Positions 7,493 to 14,704 of a stretch of DNA of 42,450 nucleotides are shown here, one piece after another. Origin of the DNA: an uncultured Collinsella sp. Its GTDB lineage: Bacteria > Actinomycetota > Coriobacteriia > Coriobacteriales > Coriobacteriaceae. The stretch lies in assembly GCA_902494715.1 (NCBI GenBank), contig CABUUJ010000011.1:1-42450 (forward strand), in the 5' to 3' direction. Numbering within the stretch: the first letter of the stretch is position 1; each line of letters begins with the position of its first letter. Under the pieces are notes generated by a model. It had not been told where the DNA came from. It was given only the letters and a program-made list of their open reading frames with translations, and made no database searches. The position numbers and the translations under genes were made by a program.

Positions 7493-8710
7493 GTGTCTAT
7501 GCGTACCGATGATTTTGACTACAACCTTCCTGAGGAACTGATCGCCCAGGCGCCTGCCGAGCCGCGTGACTCCTGCCGTCTGCTGGTGGTGGATCGCAAG
7601 GGCTCCCAGGCGGGAACGCCGCTGGAGCACGGCGGTACCGTTGAGCACCGTATCTTCCGCGATATCATCGACTATATCGAGCCAGGCGATGTGCTCGTCA
7701 TCAACAAGACGCGCGTGATGCCGGCCCGCCTGATCGGTCGCAAAGCCGGCTCGGGTGGCGTGGTCGAGACGCTGCTGCTCAAGCGCCGCGAAGATGTTGA
7801 CCCGCTGGGTCACGTTTGGGAGTGCCTGGTCAAGCCGGGTAAGCGCCTGAAGCCCGGTGCTCAGATTGAGTATCGCGCCGGTGGCGCCCATGCGCCCGAG
7901 GGGGCTCCCGTGGTGCTGACGGCTGAGGTCATCGACTTTGTCACCGATAGCCGCGGTGGCCGTCTGGTGCGCTTTGAGCCGGCCGGTTGCAATGCCGCCG
8001 GCGAGCAGCGCACGCTCGACGAGGCCATTCACGCCGCCGGTCACGTGCCGCTGCCGCCCTACATTACCGATTACGAGGGAGATCCCGAGAAGTACCAGAC
8101 CGTCTACGCCATGAAGGAGGAGCACTCGGCTGCCGCTCCTACGGCGGGTCTGCACTTTACCCCCGAGCTCATGGCCGCTATCGAGGCCAAGGGTGCGAAG
8201 TTTGCCGCCGTCGAGCTCGAGGTGGGCATCGACACCTTCCGCTTGGTGGAGGAGGACGACCCTACGCAGCACGTCATGCACACCGAGCGCTACCACGTGT
8301 CGCAGGAGGTTGTCGACGCCGTGCATAAGGCGAAGGCCGAGGGGCATCGTGTGATCGCCGTCGGCACCACCGCAGTGCGCTCGCTCGAGAGTGCGTTCGA
8401 TGCGGAGGCGCCGGTGTCCGATCCGGCTGTGACGGCGCGCTATTTTGAGGGCCGTGAGGACGGCGCCGACACGCTCGGCCGCGGTGACATCGTGGTGCGC
8501 GAGAACGCCACGACGCAGCTCTACCTCATGCCCGGCTCGACCTATCACGTGGTCGACGCGCTGATCACCAACTTCCACGTGCCGCGCTCCACGCTCATGA
8601 TGCTCGTGAGCGCACTTGCCACCCGCGACCAGATCATGGATGCCTACGCCGCTGCTATCGAAGAACGTTACCGCTTCTTCAGCTTCGGCGATGCCATGCT
8701 CATTCTTTAA
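7493..8710 (+). CDS. queA: S-adenosylmethionine:tRNA ribosyltransferase-isomerase QueA
   Basis: QueA transfers the ribosyl group of SAM to preQ1 in tRNA to form epoxyqueuosine. The 405-residue protein has the family N-terminus (DFDYNLPEELIAQAPAEPRDSCRLLVV), the NKTRVMPARL motif, AAPTAGLHFTPEL, GTTAVRSLES and the C-terminal NFHVPRSTLMMLVSA. GTG at 7493 is the likely start, with AAGGAG 8 nt upstream; the ATG at 7499 is too far. Length is slightly above the family norm of about 350 because of insertions in the middle. Directly behind it lies a perfect 12-bp hairpin, then structured DNA and an IS1111-type insertion that separates it from tgt. Confidence 0.95.
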   Translation: MSMRTDDFDYNLPEELIAQAPAEPRDSCRLLVVDRKGSQAGTPLEHGGTVEHRIFRDIIDYIEPGDVLVINKTRVMPARLIGRKAGSGGVVETLLLKRREDVDPLGHVWECLVKPGKRLKPGAQIEYRAGGAHAPEGAPVVLTAEVIDFVTDSRGGRLVRFEPAGCNAAGEQRTLDEAIHAAGHVPLPPYITDYEGDPEKYQTVYAMKEEHSAAAPTAGLHFTPELMAAIEAKGAKFAAVELEVGIDTFRLVEEDDPTQHVMHTERYHVSQEVVDAVHKAKAEGHRVIAVGTTAVRSLESAFDAEAPVSDPAVTARYFEGREDGADTLGRGDIVVRENATTQLYLMPGSTYHVVDALITNFHVPRSTLMMLVSALATRDQIMDAYAAAIEERYRFFSFGDAMLIL

Positions 8711-8737
8711 GTTACGCGGTTCTACGAACCGCGTAAC
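8711..8737. repeat. Perfect 12-bp hairpin after queA
   Basis: GTTACGCGGTTC (8711-8722) and GAACCGCGTAAC (8726-8737) around a TAC loop, starting right after the queA stop codon. It lacks a following T-run, so it is a poor intrinsic terminator and may act as an RNA-stabilising or REP-like element. Confidence 0.7.
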
Positions 8738-8753
8738 CACTTGACGCTGCAAA

Positions 8754-8846
8754 CCCACCAGAGCGGCAATCTGCCTTTCAACTTCGGCGGCATGACCAGA
8801 AGGTCAATGCCGCCTTGTTTCAAGGCACCTTGCTCGCTCTGGCGGG
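8754..8846. other. Rod-like inverted-repeat structure of 93 nt
   Basis: Nested pairing: CCCACCAGAGCG (8754-8765) with CGCTCTGGCGGG (8835-8846), 11 of 12 pairs, continued by GCAA/TTGC; then TGCCTT (8772-8777) with AAGGCA (8822-8827); then the inner hairpin GGCGGCATGACC (8786-8797) with GGTC plus ATGCCGCC (8802-8814). There is no open reading frame with coding character. It ends 10 bp before the IS1111-type element. It could be a structured RNA tail of the queA transcript or a repeat. Confidence 0.5.
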
Positions 8847-8870
8847 CTTTCGCTCATATGACCCAATCCG

Positions 8871-9133
8871 CTGTCAAGAGCCACAATGGCCCCGCCGACC
8901 GCTTGCAATCGGTCGGCGGGGCCTGCCGTTGAACCCGTCCCGGTCCGCCCCCGGCATGTCGTCGACGCCTTCGGCTCAGTCTCATATCCGCGGATACCGT
9001 TCTGTCGGCCCGCACTCCATTCCTTCGGCGGGGTTCCCCAAGTCTGTCGAGGCGCATGCGGAGGGCTCCGCGCGCACAGCGAAATAGGGGGTATCCCCGA
9101 AGGCCGCCCGGCTCGCCGGGACGGGGGCTGTGT
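8871..9133 (-). ncRNA. Candidate seekRNA/bridge-RNA region of the IS1111-type element
   Basis: IS110/IS1111 elements are known to encode a guide RNA in their non-coding end; in the IS1111 group it lies downstream of the transposase. This region is that end. It has a very strong stem, GGCCCCGCCGACCG (8888-8901) with CGGTCGGCGGGGCC (8910-8923), near the terminus and a TATCCGCGGATA palindrome near 8990-9000. RNA boundaries and guide segments cannot be assigned from one copy. Confidence 0.4.
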
Positions 9134-10255
9134 CTATTCCGCGCCCTCCCGGCACATCATGCCGAGGGCCCAGAGCCACCTCACGAGCTCGGCCGCGGTG
9201 GCCGCGTTGGCCTTCGCCGCGGGCACGCCGCGGGCGAGCATCTCCTCGCGCCGCCGCAGGAGCCGCTCGGACCCCTTCCTCCCGTGCATCCTTATCTCGA
9301 GGGGCACGCCCGTGTCCCTCGGCATGAGCTTCGGCTGGTGCCGTGCCGCGGCGTAGCACCATGAGCCCTCAACGGCCAGCTTCCTCACGAGCGCGTTGCC
9401 CGCGCCGCTGATGCCTCCGAGCCGCACGGAGCCGCCACTCGACCTCTGACTCGGCGCGAGGCCGAAATAGGCCGTGACCTGCCTTCCGGAACGGAACCTC
9501 GTGAAGTCGCCGACCTCGGCCGAGAAGGCCGCGGCCAGCGCGAAGGCGCAGCCCTTGATCGACTGGAGGGCGGCCACCTCCGCGGCGATCGGGCTGGCAT
9601 CCGCGGCGGCCCTGTACTCGGAGAGCAGGTCCGCCCGGGCCTCCGCCGCGGCCTCGACCTCGTTCCTCAGGGCGGCGAGCGCCCGAACCCCGCCATCGTC
9701 CTCCGGCCTGACCTTGTCGAGCCACCTCAGGAAGTCGTAGGTCCAGTACTTCCTCGGGTTGCCGGCGGGCGTGGTGCCGCCGTAGACGAACCCCCGCCTT
9801 GCGAGGAAGGCGAGCAGCCGCTGCCTGGCGGTCGCCAGGCGCGCGGTCGCCCCGTCGTAGGCGCCGGCGAGGTCCCTGATGCCTTCGACCTCGGGGGAGG
9901 GGACCCATACGGGGGAGATGTCGTGGGCGAGTATCGCCTTGGCCATCCTGGCGGCGTCGTTCCTGTCGTTCTTGGAGGCCGAGTCGGCGGCCGACCTGGG
10001 GATCTTCGAGACCGCGGCGACGACGCACTCGACGCCGAGCCCGGCGAGCTCCCTTTGCGGGGCGAAGCCGAGGTAGCCGCTCTCGTAGGCCGCGAGCGAC
10101 GGCCCGGGGAACCCATCCATCCACCCGGCGATCTCGCCCCAGGGGTTGCCGGGGAACCTCCTCGTCACGGCCTCGCCGGTGTCCGCGTCGAGGGCGCAGA
10201 CGGTGGTCGACCTCAGGTGGACGTCCATCCCGAACGCGGTAGAATACTTTGGCAT
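9134..10255 (-). CDS. IS110-family (IS1111-type) DEDD transposase
   Basis: 373 residues. The N-terminal RuvC-like DEDD domain shows D in FGMDVHLRST, E in AAYESGYLGF, and the D pair in SKNDRNDAARMAK. A central coiled region (about 185-225) leads to the C-terminal transposase_20 domain with LQSIKGCAFALAAAF, FRSGRQVTAYFGLAPSQ and the catalytic-serine block SSGGSVRLGGISGAGN. ATG at 10255 has GGGAGG 7 nt upstream. All blocks are present without stops or frameshifts, so the enzyme appears functional. It recombines DNA guided by the element's RNA. Confidence 0.9.
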   Translation of the reverse strand: MPKYSTAFGMDVHLRSTTVCALDADTGEAVTRRFPGNPWGEIAGWMDGFPGPSLAAYESGYLGFAPQRELAGLGVECVVAAVSKIPRSAADSASKNDRNDAARMAKAILAHDISPVWVPSPEVEGIRDLAGAYDGATARLATARQRLLAFLARRGFVYGGTTPAGNPRKYWTYDFLRWLDKVRPEDDGGVRALAALRNEVEAAAEARADLLSEYRAAADASPIAAEVAALQSIKGCAFALAAAFSAEVGDFTRFRSGRQVTAYFGLAPSQRSSGGSVRLGGISGAGNALVRKLAVEGSWCYAAARHQPKLMPRDTGVPLEIRMHGRKGSERLLRRREEMLARGVPAAKANAATAAELVRWLWALGMMCREGAE

Positions 10256-10690
10256 GGGAGCCTCCCAACCTCGTTGCGGCGCGGCTGCGCCTATGGCACT
10301 TCAACATCATTGTCGCAGCCCCGACCCGCGGTCACGAGCGGGGGCTCCTGTCTTTTTAGTGCCCTCGGATTGGGTCATAGTGTCTGTCGTTGACAAAGCA
10401 TCGGCGTTCCCTTGGCTGTTGGATGTAGTCGTTGGGGACGTTCTTAAATGACTAGTTGAAAGGGACACTCTTGCCGGCACTTGGGGACAGTCCCTAAGTG
10501 CCGGCAGATTGGGACACTCCTTTGCAAGGTGGCGCTGAAGACCGTCCCCAACGACCAGTCGTTTAAGAACGTCCCCAACGACTAGCTCGGGAACCTGATC
10601 CTAATGCACTAGTTTCTGTCGAGTCGGTGCTCCTTGCGGGTTGCCCGTATAATGGTTTGCGTATGAACCGCAACCAAGGAGTTCCAGTTT
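10256..10690. other. Gene-free stretch before tgt: IS end plus palindromes
   Basis: 10256-10379 is the upstream end of the IS1111-type element. 10380-10425 shows no recognised feature. 10426-10584 is a composite palindrome described separately. 10585-10690 leads into tgt; AAGGAG at 10676-10681 is its ribosome site. No protein-coding frame is supported here. Confidence 0.7.
10426..10584. repeat. Composite GGGAC palindrome upstream of tgt
   Basis: Two 30-bp arms (10426-10455 and 10555-10584) are inverted copies with 28 of 30 matches; each holds GTCGTTGGGGACGTTC or its complement. Between them sits a second hairpin, GCCGGCACTT (10473-10482) and AAGTGCCGGC (10496-10505), with GGGA/TCCC pairing in its tip. 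GGGACACTC occurs twice more (from 10462 and 10511). Confidence 0.8.
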
Positions 10691-11830
10691 ATGGACCAGA
10701 GCCTTTTTAAATTCGACCTGATCGCCGAGGACCCGACGACGCACGCGCGTGCCGGCGTACTGCACACCCCGCACGGCGATATCGAGACGCCAATCTTTAT
10801 GCCCGTGGGCACCAAGGCAAACGTCAAGGGTATTCCTACCGAGACCGTCAAACAGCTCGGCGCCCAGATCGTGCTTGCCAACACCTATCACCTGTCCATG
10901 CGTCCCGGCGAGGACACCATTGCCGAGCTGGGCGGCCTGCACAAGTTTATGAACTGGCACGGCCCCATTCTTACCGATTCGGGCGGCTTCCAGGTGTTCA
11001 GCCACAACGACGCCGTCAAGCTCACCGACGAGGGCGTGCGCTTTATCGTCAACGACTACGACGGCCGCCATGTGTTCTGGACGCCCGAGGACAACATGGA
11101 AATCGCCATGAAGCTCGGCTCCGATATCTGCATGCAGCTCGACCAGTGCCCGGGCTATCCCGCCACGCGCGCCTACGTCGAGCGCGCGGTGGAGCTGTCG
11201 AGCATGTGGGCCGAGCGCTGCTACAAGGCTCACACCCGCGATGACCAGGCGCTCTTTGGCATCGTCCAGGGCGGCATGCATCTGGATCTGCGCCTGCGCT
11301 CTCTGCGCCATCTGGAGGAGTGCGGCGACTTCCCCGGTTACGGCATCGGCGGCTACTCGGTGGGCGAGGACCACGAGACCATGTTCGAGACGCTGGCACC
11401 GCTGGTTTCCGAGTACATGCCTAAGCACAAGCCGCGCTACCTCATGGGCGTCGGCAACCCTACCACGCTCGTGCGCGGCGTTGGCGTGGGCATCGACATG
11501 TTCGACTGCGTGCTGCCGACGCGCACCGGCCGCATGGGTACGGCGTTCTCCAGTGAAGGTCGCCTTAACTTCCGCAACGCGCGCTTTGCGCACGACGACG
11601 GCCCCATCGACCCCACCTGCACCTGCCCGGTGTGCACGGGCGGCTACAGCCGTGCGCTCATCCGTCACATGGTCACGCAGAAGGAGATGCTCGGCGGTAT
11701 TCTGCTGTCGATGCACAACATTTACTACCTGCTCAACCTTATGCAGCGTGCCCGTCAGGCCATTATCGAGGGCCGCTACGGCGCGTTTGTGAGCGACTGG
11801 ATGAACAGTCCTGCGGCGGTGGATTACTAA
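10691..11830 (+). CDS. tgt: tRNA-guanine transglycosylase (queuine tRNA-ribosyltransferase)
   Basis: Exchanges the wobble guanine of GUN-anticodon tRNAs for preQ1, the substrate for QueA. 379 residues, normal length. The base-binding TDSGGFQ (Asp 96), the nucleophile Asp 272 in MFDCVLPTRTGR, and the zinc site C310, C312, C315 (CTCPVC) with H342 are present. GIVQGGMHLDLR and GIGGYSVGE complete the signature. Start ATG 10691 with AAGGAG upstream. In the likely ancestral order queH-queA-tgt it now lies behind the IS1111-type element and palindromes, so it probably depends on its own promoter. Confidence 0.96.
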   Translation: MDQSLFKFDLIAEDPTTHARAGVLHTPHGDIETPIFMPVGTKANVKGIPTETVKQLGAQIVLANTYHLSMRPGEDTIAELGGLHKFMNWHGPILTDSGGFQVFSHNDAVKLTDEGVRFIVNDYDGRHVFWTPEDNMEIAMKLGSDICMQLDQCPGYPATRAYVERAVELSSMWAERCYKAHTRDDQALFGIVQGGMHLDLRLRSLRHLEECGDFPGYGIGGYSVGEDHETMFETLAPLVSEYMPKHKPRYLMGVGNPTTLVRGVGVGIDMFDCVLPTRTGRMGTAFSSEGRLNFRNARFAHDDGPIDPTCTCPVCTGGYSRALIRHMVTQKEMLGGILLSMHNIYYLLNLMQRARQAIIEGRYGAFVSDWMNSPAAVDY

Positions 11831-11979
11831 GAGCGGCGCGGGCGCTTGCAGAGCGCTAGCAACGGCAAGGGGCGAGCGCTGGCCGGTCATCACGTTCGCT
11901 AACACCGTCTGCGAGACCGATGACCGATAGCTTGCAAGCACTTGATGCATCGTGGGTACCATATCGAATAGTTGATGTT

Positions 11980-12028
11980 CGGGCGGGTGTTTGACGCATG
12001 GCGTCTACCCCGCCCGTTTTTCTTTTTC
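11980..12028 (+). terminator. Intrinsic terminator downstream of tgt
   Basis: CGGGCGGGT (11980-11988) pairs with ACCCCGCCCG (12007-12016), with an inner GACGC/GCGTC helix, followed by TTTTTCTTTTTC. It ends about 15 bp before the LOG-family start codon, so it may also serve as an attenuator for that gene. Confidence 0.8.
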
Positions 12029-12043
12029 TCGATAGGAGTACCC

Positions 12044-12802
12044 ATGATTAAGAACGAGAATATCGAGGGCGAGCCTGCCTACGACGAGACGTACCGACGC
12101 GGTCCCGTGGTCATGCGCGGCCCCATGATTCCCAAGGACAACACCTACGCCAACCTGCTGGCGCCCGAGGACTCGACCGACTGGTTGCACACCGACCCCT
12201 GGCGCGTGCTGCGCATCCAGGCCGAGTTTGTCGATGGCTTTGGCGCACTTGCCGAGCTCGGGCCCGCTGTGACCATCTTCGGCAGCGCCCGCACGCCCAA
12301 GACCGATCCGCTCTATAAGGCGGCGCGCACGGTCGGCCGCAAAATCGCCCAGCGCGGCGTGGCGGTCATCACCGGTGGCGGCCCCGGCATCATGGAAGCG
12401 GCCAACAGGGGAGCGGCGAGTGTCAACGGCAAGTCAGTTGGCCTGGGCATTGAATTGCCGCACGAGCATGGGCTCAATAAATACGTGAACCTCGGCATGG
12501 ACTTCCGTTACTTCTTTGTGCGCAAGACCATGTTCGTCAAATACAGCTCGGGCGCCATCGTGTTTCCCGGTGGCTTTGGTACGCTCGACGAGATGTTCGA
12601 GGTGCTCACGCTGGTGCAGACGCACAAGGTCAAGCGCATGCCACTCGTTTTGGTGGGCACCGAGTACTGGCAGGGCCTGTTCGACTGGCTCAACGGCCCG
12701 GTGATGGACGCCGGTATGATTAGCCCGCTCGATCCGGAGCTGGTGCACATTACCGACGACCTCAACGAGGCCGTCGATATCGCCCTGAGCGGGCTGATGT
12801 AG
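12044..12802 (+). CDS. LOG-family protein (TIGR00730 Rossmann fold)
   Basis: Members cleave nucleoside 5'-monophosphates to base and ribose 5-phosphate, classically cytokinin riboside monophosphates. The 252-residue protein has VTIFGSAR, VITGGGPGIMEAANRGA and the catalytic FPGGFGTLDEMFEVL motif. An N-terminal segment of about 60 residues precedes the core, as in the longer LOG subgroup. ATG at 12044 is chosen because ATAGGAG precedes it; the longer frame from 11972 would run through the terminator. Its bacterial substrate is unknown here. Confidence 0.85.
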   Translation: MIKNENIEGEPAYDETYRRGPVVMRGPMIPKDNTYANLLAPEDSTDWLHTDPWRVLRIQAEFVDGFGALAELGPAVTIFGSARTPKTDPLYKAARTVGRKIAQRGVAVITGGGPGIMEAANRGAASVNGKSVGLGIELPHEHGLNKYVNLGMDFRYFFVRKTMFVKYSSGAIVFPGGFGTLDEMFEVLTLVQTHKVKRMPLVLVGTEYWQGLFDWLNGPVMDAGMISPLDPELVHITDDLNEAVDIALSGLM

Positions 12803-12813
12803 GGTAGCTAAAA

Positions 12814-12875
12814 TGGGACGGAGCTAAAAAGACCGGTGCGTAACGTTGCGCACCGGTCTTTTTAGCCCTGTCCCA
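12814..12875. terminator. Bidirectional terminator built into a GGGAC palindrome
   Basis: Perfect 18-bp arms GCTAAAAAGACCGGTGCG (12823-12840) and CGCACCGGTCTTTTTAGC (12849-12866), with outer TGGGAC/GTCCCA pairing. The AAAAAG/CTTTTT ends give a U-run on both strands, so it can terminate the LOG gene from the left and degV from the right. Confidence 0.8.
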
Positions 12876-12887
12876 AATGAGCTGCTT

Positions 12888-12953
12888 CTAAGTTGCGGTG
12901 GAATAGGGATTGATTTGCGGCTGATAAGCCAAAAACAGTCCCTATTTCACCAC
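12888..12953. repeat. Palindromic repeat, CTAAGTTGCGGTGGAATAG type (copy 1)
   Basis: Left arm CTAAGTTGCGGTGGAATAG (12888-12906) is identical to one at 16161-16179. Pairing is GTGGAATAGGGA (12898-12909) with TCCCTATTTCACCAC (12939-12953), one mismatch or wobble. It lies between the LOG and degV genes, next to the bidirectional terminator. Confidence 0.75.
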
Positions 12954-12970
12954 GAGTGGTAAAGGTGCCC

Positions 12971-13831
12971 CTAGTGGATGGGCTGGTAGCGGGGGCAGTA
13001 GCTGATGGCGATGGCGTCGACGCCTACATGGGTGGCGATGGTGCAGCCGATGGGGCCGGTGCCGGCGTCTACGTAGTCCTGGCCCGCGAGCGCCTCGTTG
13101 ACAAGTTCCTGCTCCTCGGCGGCGCCGGTCGTGAGCACGCGCACGCTTGAGCCCGGGTGCTCGTCCAAAAACGCGAGGCAATCTGCCATGGTGTTGGCGA
13201 CGATGCGCTTGGCGCCGCGACCCTTTTTGATTGCCTTGATCTCGCCCGATTTCCACTCCGGCGAAACGGCCAGGCGAATGTTGAGCATTTGCGTGAGCTG
13301 GCCGGCGAGCTTGGGCGCGCGGCCGTTCTTAACGAGATTCTCGAGCGTGCGGGGAATCAGCAGCAGGTGGGCGTCGGGCAGCGTCGCGCGGATCTGCGCC
13401 TCGGTCTCGTCCAGGCTGCGGCCATCTTCGCGCATGGCCCGCGCGTACTCCACCAGCAGGCCCTCGGCGCCCGAGCCAGTGCGCGAATCGATGCAGCGCA
13501 CGTCGAGCTCGTGGGTCTCGGCGACCAGGCATGCGTTGGAATAGCAGGCGGACCATTCGCTGCACAGCGAGATAAAGATCGCGCTGTCGTGCCCGTCAGC
13601 GCGCACGCGGTCAAAGAGTGCCTTGAACTCGCCGGCACTCGGCTGCGAGGTGTGCGGCAGCTGCTCGGAGCCGGCCATGCGCGCGACGTACTCCTGGGCG
13701 GTAATCTGTACCTGGTCGAGCAGGTCCTCGCCCTCGATAATCACATGCAGCGGAATCACGTAAATGCCGAGTTCTTGAGCGCGGGCGGGGGAGATGTCCG
13801 ACGTGGAGTCGGTTATGATGGCAAAAGACAT
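12971..13831 (-). CDS. DegV family fatty-acid-binding protein
   Basis: 286 residues. DegV (FakB-like) proteins bind a fatty acid and present it to a kinase. Seen here: the N-terminal SFAIITDSTSDISP, the conserved HTSQPSAGEF with the lipid-contacting Ser/Thr, RCIDSRTGSGAEGLLVEYA, and the C-terminal GPIGCTIATHVGVDAIAI. ATG at 13831 follows AAAGGTG; the longer frame upstream has no ribosome site. Divergent from the HAD gene, with an imperfect TTGTTGA/TCAACAG palindrome (13923-13940) between them. No FakA-type kinase is in the window. Confidence 0.88.
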   Translation of the reverse strand: MSFAIITDSTSDISPARAQELGIYVIPLHVIIEGEDLLDQVQITAQEYVARMAGSEQLPHTSQPSAGEFKALFDRVRADGHDSAIFISLCSEWSACYSNACLVAETHELDVRCIDSRTGSGAEGLLVEYARAMREDGRSLDETEAQIRATLPDAHLLLIPRTLENLVKNGRAPKLAGQLTQMLNIRLAVSPEWKSGEIKAIKKGRGAKRIVANTMADCLAFLDEHPGSSVRVLTTGAAEEQELVNEALAGQDYVDAGTGPIGCTIATHVGVDAIAISYCPRYQPIH

Positions 13832-13987
13832 AATTGCACCTTTCGTTGGGGCGCTTGCGCGCCGCCTTCTTAGAGCAAAGTGCGACAAGTATAGTTGAGT
13901 TGCTCTACATTGCTAGGTTCAATTGTTGAATAGTCAACAGTTTGAAGTGACGGTGTGGAAATCATCAACTGGGGAAGAGGGATGCCG

Positions 13988-14650
13988 ATGGCGGCATTAC
14001 AGCTATGCGAGCGGCCGATTGTGTTGTTCGATTTTGACGGCACGGTGGCCGATACGGGTCGGGCGGTGATGACCTCGACGCGCAAGGCGTTGGCCGCGCG
14101 CGGGTTTTCGGAGGCGCAGATGGGTGACCTGCGCCGCATGATCGGGCCGCCCCTGTGGAAGAGCTTTCACGACTTTTATGGCTTTTCCCGCGAGGAGTCG
14201 CTTGTGGTGGCCGACGAGTACCGTGCCTTTTTTGACGAGCTGGGACCGGAGGAGTATCCCGTGTTCGACGGGATCCCCGAGCTGCTGGATGGGTTGGTCG
14301 CCCAGGGCAAGCGCTTGGCCGTGGCGACGTCGCGCATGGAGGCGAAGTGTATCGACATGGTGCATGAGCTGGGTCTTTCTCAGTTTGAGGCGGTGGCTGG
14401 CATGAATCCGCTGCAGGGGCGCGAGACCAAGGCCGATTCGGTCCGCGATGCCCTGGCAGAGCTCGGTATGACGGCGTGCGATGCCGTGATGATCGGCGAT
14501 CGCTTCAACGATGTGGAGGGCGCGCACGCAATGGGCGTACCGTGCATCGGTATCTATTCGGGCGCGGCGGCGCCGGGCGAGCACGAGGCGGCGGGTGCCG
14601 ATGCAGTGGTGCACTCGGTGGCCGAGCTTGCTAAACTTTTCGCTATATAA
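13988..14650 (+). CDS. HAD-superfamily hydrolase, phosphoglycolate phosphatase-like
   Basis: 220 residues. HAD motif I is VLFDFDGTVADTG (nucleophile Asp and acid/base Asp), motif II AVATSR, motif III Lys in ETKADSV, and motif IV GDRFNDVEGAHAMGV. A helical cap (about residues 25-85, MIGPPLWKSFHDFYG) makes it a subfamily IA enzyme like Gph/PgmB. The start at ATG 13988 is chosen because GAAGAGGG ends 6 nt upstream; GTG 13955 and ATG 13982 are less well placed. Substrate unknown. The M20 dipeptidase gene follows after 54 bp and may be co-transcribed. Confidence 0.85.
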   Translation: MAALQLCERPIVLFDFDGTVADTGRAVMTSTRKALAARGFSEAQMGDLRRMIGPPLWKSFHDFYGFSREESLVVADEYRAFFDELGPEEYPVFDGIPELLDGLVAQGKRLAVATSRMEAKCIDMVHELGLSQFEAVAGMNPLQGRETKADSVRDALAELGMTACDAVMIGDRFNDVEGAHAMGVPCIGIYSGAAAPGEHEAAGADAVVHSVAELAKLFAI

Positions 14651-14704
14651 GCACTTGATGTGAGGGGCGGGCGTACCCGTCGCTCATTGGTAAGGAGGCA
14701 GTCC

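Larger units (their letters stand above)
8857..10379 (-). mobile_element. IS110-family element of the IS1111 type, apparently complete
   Basis: A 14-bp perfect inverted repeat, TATGACCCAATCCG (8857-8870) and CGGATTGGGTCATA (10366-10379), flanks a DEDD transposase gene on the minus strand. Subterminal inverted repeats are the mark of the IS1111 group; classic IS110 elements lack them. The non-coding stretch after the transposase stop (8871-9133, about 260 bp) is longer than that before its start (10256-10365, about 110 bp), again as in IS1111 elements, where the guide RNA is downstream. No target duplication is evident, as expected for the family. True tips are probably a few bases outside the repeats. 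Confidence 0.75.

Noticed and set aside
7469..8758. Frame of over 400 codons antisense to queA
   Set aside because: Mirror frame of a GC-rich gene; no ribosome site and no recognisable domain, while queA is unambiguous.
8975..9007. Seven-base matches (CTCATAT, TCTGTCG) between the IS1111-type non-coding end and its two flanks, as possible guide segments
   Set aside because: Both matches have the same sense, while known bridge/seekRNA guides pair with opposite strands of the two target halves; 7-base matches in this much sequence can arise by chance.
10601..11962. Frame of about 450 codons antisense to tgt
   Set aside because: Same explanation: complementary-strand shadow of a conserved gene.
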